A stretch of DNA of 7,912 nucleotides from Zoogloeaceae bacterium (GTDB lineage: Bacteria; Pseudomonadota; Gammaproteobacteria; Burkholderiales; Rhodocyclaceae): NCBI GenBank assembly GCA_031282665.1, contig JAITDH010000280.1, positions 1-7,912 of the forward strand, given 5' to 3'. The notes under the pieces are model-generated. The model was not told the origin of the DNA. It did no database searches and was given only the letters and a program-made list of their open reading frames with translations. Numbering within the stretch: the first letter of the stretch is position 1; each line of letters begins with the position of its first letter. Below are positions 6,441 to 7,912 of this stretch, piece by piece. The position numbers and the translations under genes are program-made.

Positions 6441-7652
6441 ATGGACCAACTGGTTTATCCGCGCGAGCGCACCCTGGGAGCGCTGACCCTGATACTGGGC
6501 ATCCTGACTTGGATTCTCCTCATCGTCGGCACTTTGGGGATCGTCCTGTTCTACATCCTGCTGGCGTTCATCGGCTATATTTTCGCGCAATCGGGCTTGA
6601 TTGCCTGGATCAAGGGGACGGGCGTCAAGCTCTCGCCCGAACAACACCCCGACCTCTTCGAGCGCGTCAAGACCTGCTGCCAGAAACTGAACATGGCGGT
6701 GCCCGATGTTTACATCCTGGAAGGCGGCGGGATGCTCAACGCCTTTGCCACCCGCTTTTTCGGGCGCAATTTCGTGGTGCTGCTTTCCGATGTCGTCGAC
6801 GCGCTGGAAGACGAACCGGATGGCATCAATTTCTACCTCGGCCACGAACTGGGACATATCCGCATGCAACACCTGACCGGCCGGTTGTGGCGTCTGCCGG
6901 TGCTGTGGCTACCGCTCGTCGGGGCCGCCTACTCGCGCGCCCGGGAACGCACCTGCGATCTGCATGGCCGCGCCTGCTGCGACGATGCCCAGAACGCCGC
7001 CCGCGCCTTGGTCGTGCTGGCGGCGGGAGCGCGACGCTGGAAGACGACCCATCTGGCGAACTACGCGCGCCAGTCGCAGGAAAACTCGGGTTTCCTGGCC
7101 TCCTTCCATGAGTTGGTTGGCGGCTATCCCTGGCTGACGAACCGGGTGGCGCACATGCTGGACCCCGCCGCGCCGCTTCCCGGACGCAATCCCCTTGCCT
7201 ATCTCCTGGCCTTCTTCGTCCCCTATGGCGGACGCGTGGCGGGAGGGCTGGGCGGCACCATCATCCTCATCGGCGTGATCGGCGTGCTGGCCGCCACCAT
7301 CGTGCCCGCCTATCAGAATTACAAGGCTCGCACCGCCGCCCATACGGCATGGCAACTGGGCGAACCGATTCGGGAAGGGCTGGCCGAATATTACAAAGGT
7401 GAAGAAGAAGTGCCGGATTCCTTCGAAGCAGCCGGCCTGCCTTCCCGCCTGGAAGACGGCACTTCCATCGAACTGGATACGAACTCCATGACCGTCCTCG
7501 CGTATACCCCTTCCGGAATCCTGTTGATGGAACCGCAAGTGATGGAAGACGGCTCGCTGAAATGGTTCTGTCTGCCGGGAGAGGAAAGAGAGAAGCGGAA
7601 GTTGAGGCAGGAAAACATGCCGCGGGAGTGCCGCCTCTCTGAAGATGATTGA
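6441..7652 (+). CDS. Membrane M48 family metalloprotease with C-terminal type IV pilin-like domain
   Basis: Predicted zinc endopeptidase of the inner membrane fused to a pilin-like module; 403 residues. Two N-terminal hydrophobic segments (about 11-31 and 33-56) are followed by an M48 domain (about 65-245). Its zinc motif is HELGH (135-139), and the third ligand is probably Glu169 in ERTCD, with Asp173 in the usual E-x3-D. After a hydrophobic stretch (about 251-262), residues 273-296 read like the N-terminal helix of type IV pilins (GVIGVLAATIVPAYQNYKAR). Then come a helix with EYYKG (316-320), strand-rich sequence, WFC (375-377) and MPRECR (393-398). The two Cys resemble the pilin C-terminal disulfide loop. 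The prepilin-peptidase site and Glu5 are absent. The start at 6441 has AAAGG at 6429-6433; the longer frame from 6129 is repeat read-through. The substrate is unknown. mutM follows after 3 nt. Confidence 0.85.
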   Translation: MDQLVYPRERTLGALTLILGILTWILLIVGTLGIVLFYILLAFIGYIFAQSGLIAWIKGTGVKLSPEQHPDLFERVKTCCQKLNMAVPDVYILEGGGMLNAFATRFFGRNFVVLLSDVVDALEDEPDGINFYLGHELGHIRMQHLTGRLWRLPVLWLPLVGAAYSRARERTCDLHGRACCDDAQNAARALVVLAAGARRWKTTHLANYARQSQENSGFLASFHELVGGYPWLTNRVAHMLDPAAPLPGRNPLAYLLAFFVPYGGRVAGGLGGTIILIGVIGVLAATIVPAYQNYKARTAAHTAWQLGEPIREGLAEYYKGEEEVPDSFEAAGLPSRLEDGTSIELDTNSMTVLAYTPSGILLMEPQVMEDGSLKWFCLPGEEREKRKLRQENMPRECRLSEDD

Positions 7653-7655
7653 TCC

Positions 7656-7912
7656 ATGCCCGAATTGCCCGAAGTCGAGGTCAGCCGTCTGGGACTGTTG
7701 CCGCTGGTCGGACAGACCTTGTCCGCGGTCACGGTCCGCCGCCCCGACCTGCGAGCGCCCATTCCGGCGGGGCTGGAGCAGCGCTTGCGGGGACACCGGC
7801 TGGCGGAGATACGGCGGCGCGGCAAATATCTCCTCTTCCACTGGCCGACGGCGGGCGGCTGGCTGATCCTGCACCTGGGCATGTCCGGCAGCCTGCGCCT
7901 GGTTCCCGGCGA
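7656..7912 (+). CDS. mutM: Formamidopyrimidine-DNA glycosylase MutM, 5' part (cut by window end)
   Basis: Bifunctional DNA glycosylase/AP lyase that removes 8-oxoguanine and formamidopyrimidines. Only the first 85 residues are present. They begin MPELPEVEV, so after Met removal the catalytic N-terminal Pro and the following Glu are in place. RRRGKYLLF holds the conserved Lys (Lys57 counting Met), which contacts DNA phosphate near the lesion. LILHLGMSGSL (70-80) is the family's beta-strand motif, and its Met76 fills the space left by the flipped-out base. The zinc finger and helix-two-turn-helix would lie beyond the window. The gene starts 3 nt after the M48 stop with no strong ribosome-binding site, so it is probably co-transcribed and translationally coupled with the protease gene. 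Confidence 0.95.
   Translation, partial: MPELPEVEVSRLGLLPLVGQTLSAVTVRRPDLRAPIPAGLEQRLRGHRLAEIRRRGKYLLFHWPTAGGWLILHLGMSGSLRLVPG

Noticed and set aside
6909..7874. A 321-codon minus-strand frame opposite the M48-pilin gene and mutM
   Set aside because: Spans two real genes on the other strand and has low-complexity composition without motifs.

Overview
The window looks like chromosomal DNA of a GC-rich, respiring proteobacterium, most likely a betaproteobacterium (Rhodocyclales or Nitrosomonadales-like). The basis is the c5-type cytochrome, the membrane-anchored di-heme peroxidase, RlmJ, MutM and the type IV pilin-like sequence. This is a judgement from protein style, not a search. All genes share similar base composition and packing. 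The one repeat-derived insertion is in the intergenic region at 6141-6313.

Layout. (1) 1-453 (+): 3' end of a membrane-anchored cytochrome c5, closed by a clear rho-independent terminator (477-504). (2) 564-4507 (+): a two-gene unit. A membrane-anchored di-heme cytochrome c peroxidase overlaps by 4 nt (ATGA) a 956-residue DAHL-PAS-PAS-GGDEF-EAL cyclic-di-GMP protein. (3) 4521-6045 (-): a tight three-gene operon read leftward. It holds an IsdG-type heme monooxygenase, then rlmJ (23S rRNA m6A2030 methyltransferase, 3 nt later), then a dCTPP1/MazG-like nucleotide pyrophosphohydrolase whose start lies 65 nt inside the end of rlmJ. It converges tail to tail, 13 nt apart, on the c-di-GMP gene. (4) 6046-6440: a 395-bp divergent intergenic region carrying a 173-bp imperfect palindromic (REP/MITE-like) element and candidate promoters. 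(5) 6441-7912 (+): a membrane M48 metalloprotease with a C-terminal type IV pilin-like domain, then, 3 nt later, the 5' end of mutM (fpg), cut by the window edge.

How the genes may work together. The left half concerns periplasmic electron transfer and peroxide. A c5 cytochrome is a plausible electron donor to the peroxidase, and the coupled DAHL/PAS c-di-GMP protein may sense a related periplasmic signal (inference). The minus-strand operon mixes heme turnover, ribosome modification and nucleotide-pool cleaning. mutM, in the next unit, adds oxidative DNA repair. The most unusual item is the M48 protease-pilin fusion. It keeps the pilin helix and the C-terminal disulfide-loop signature but has lost the prepilin-peptidase site and Glu5.
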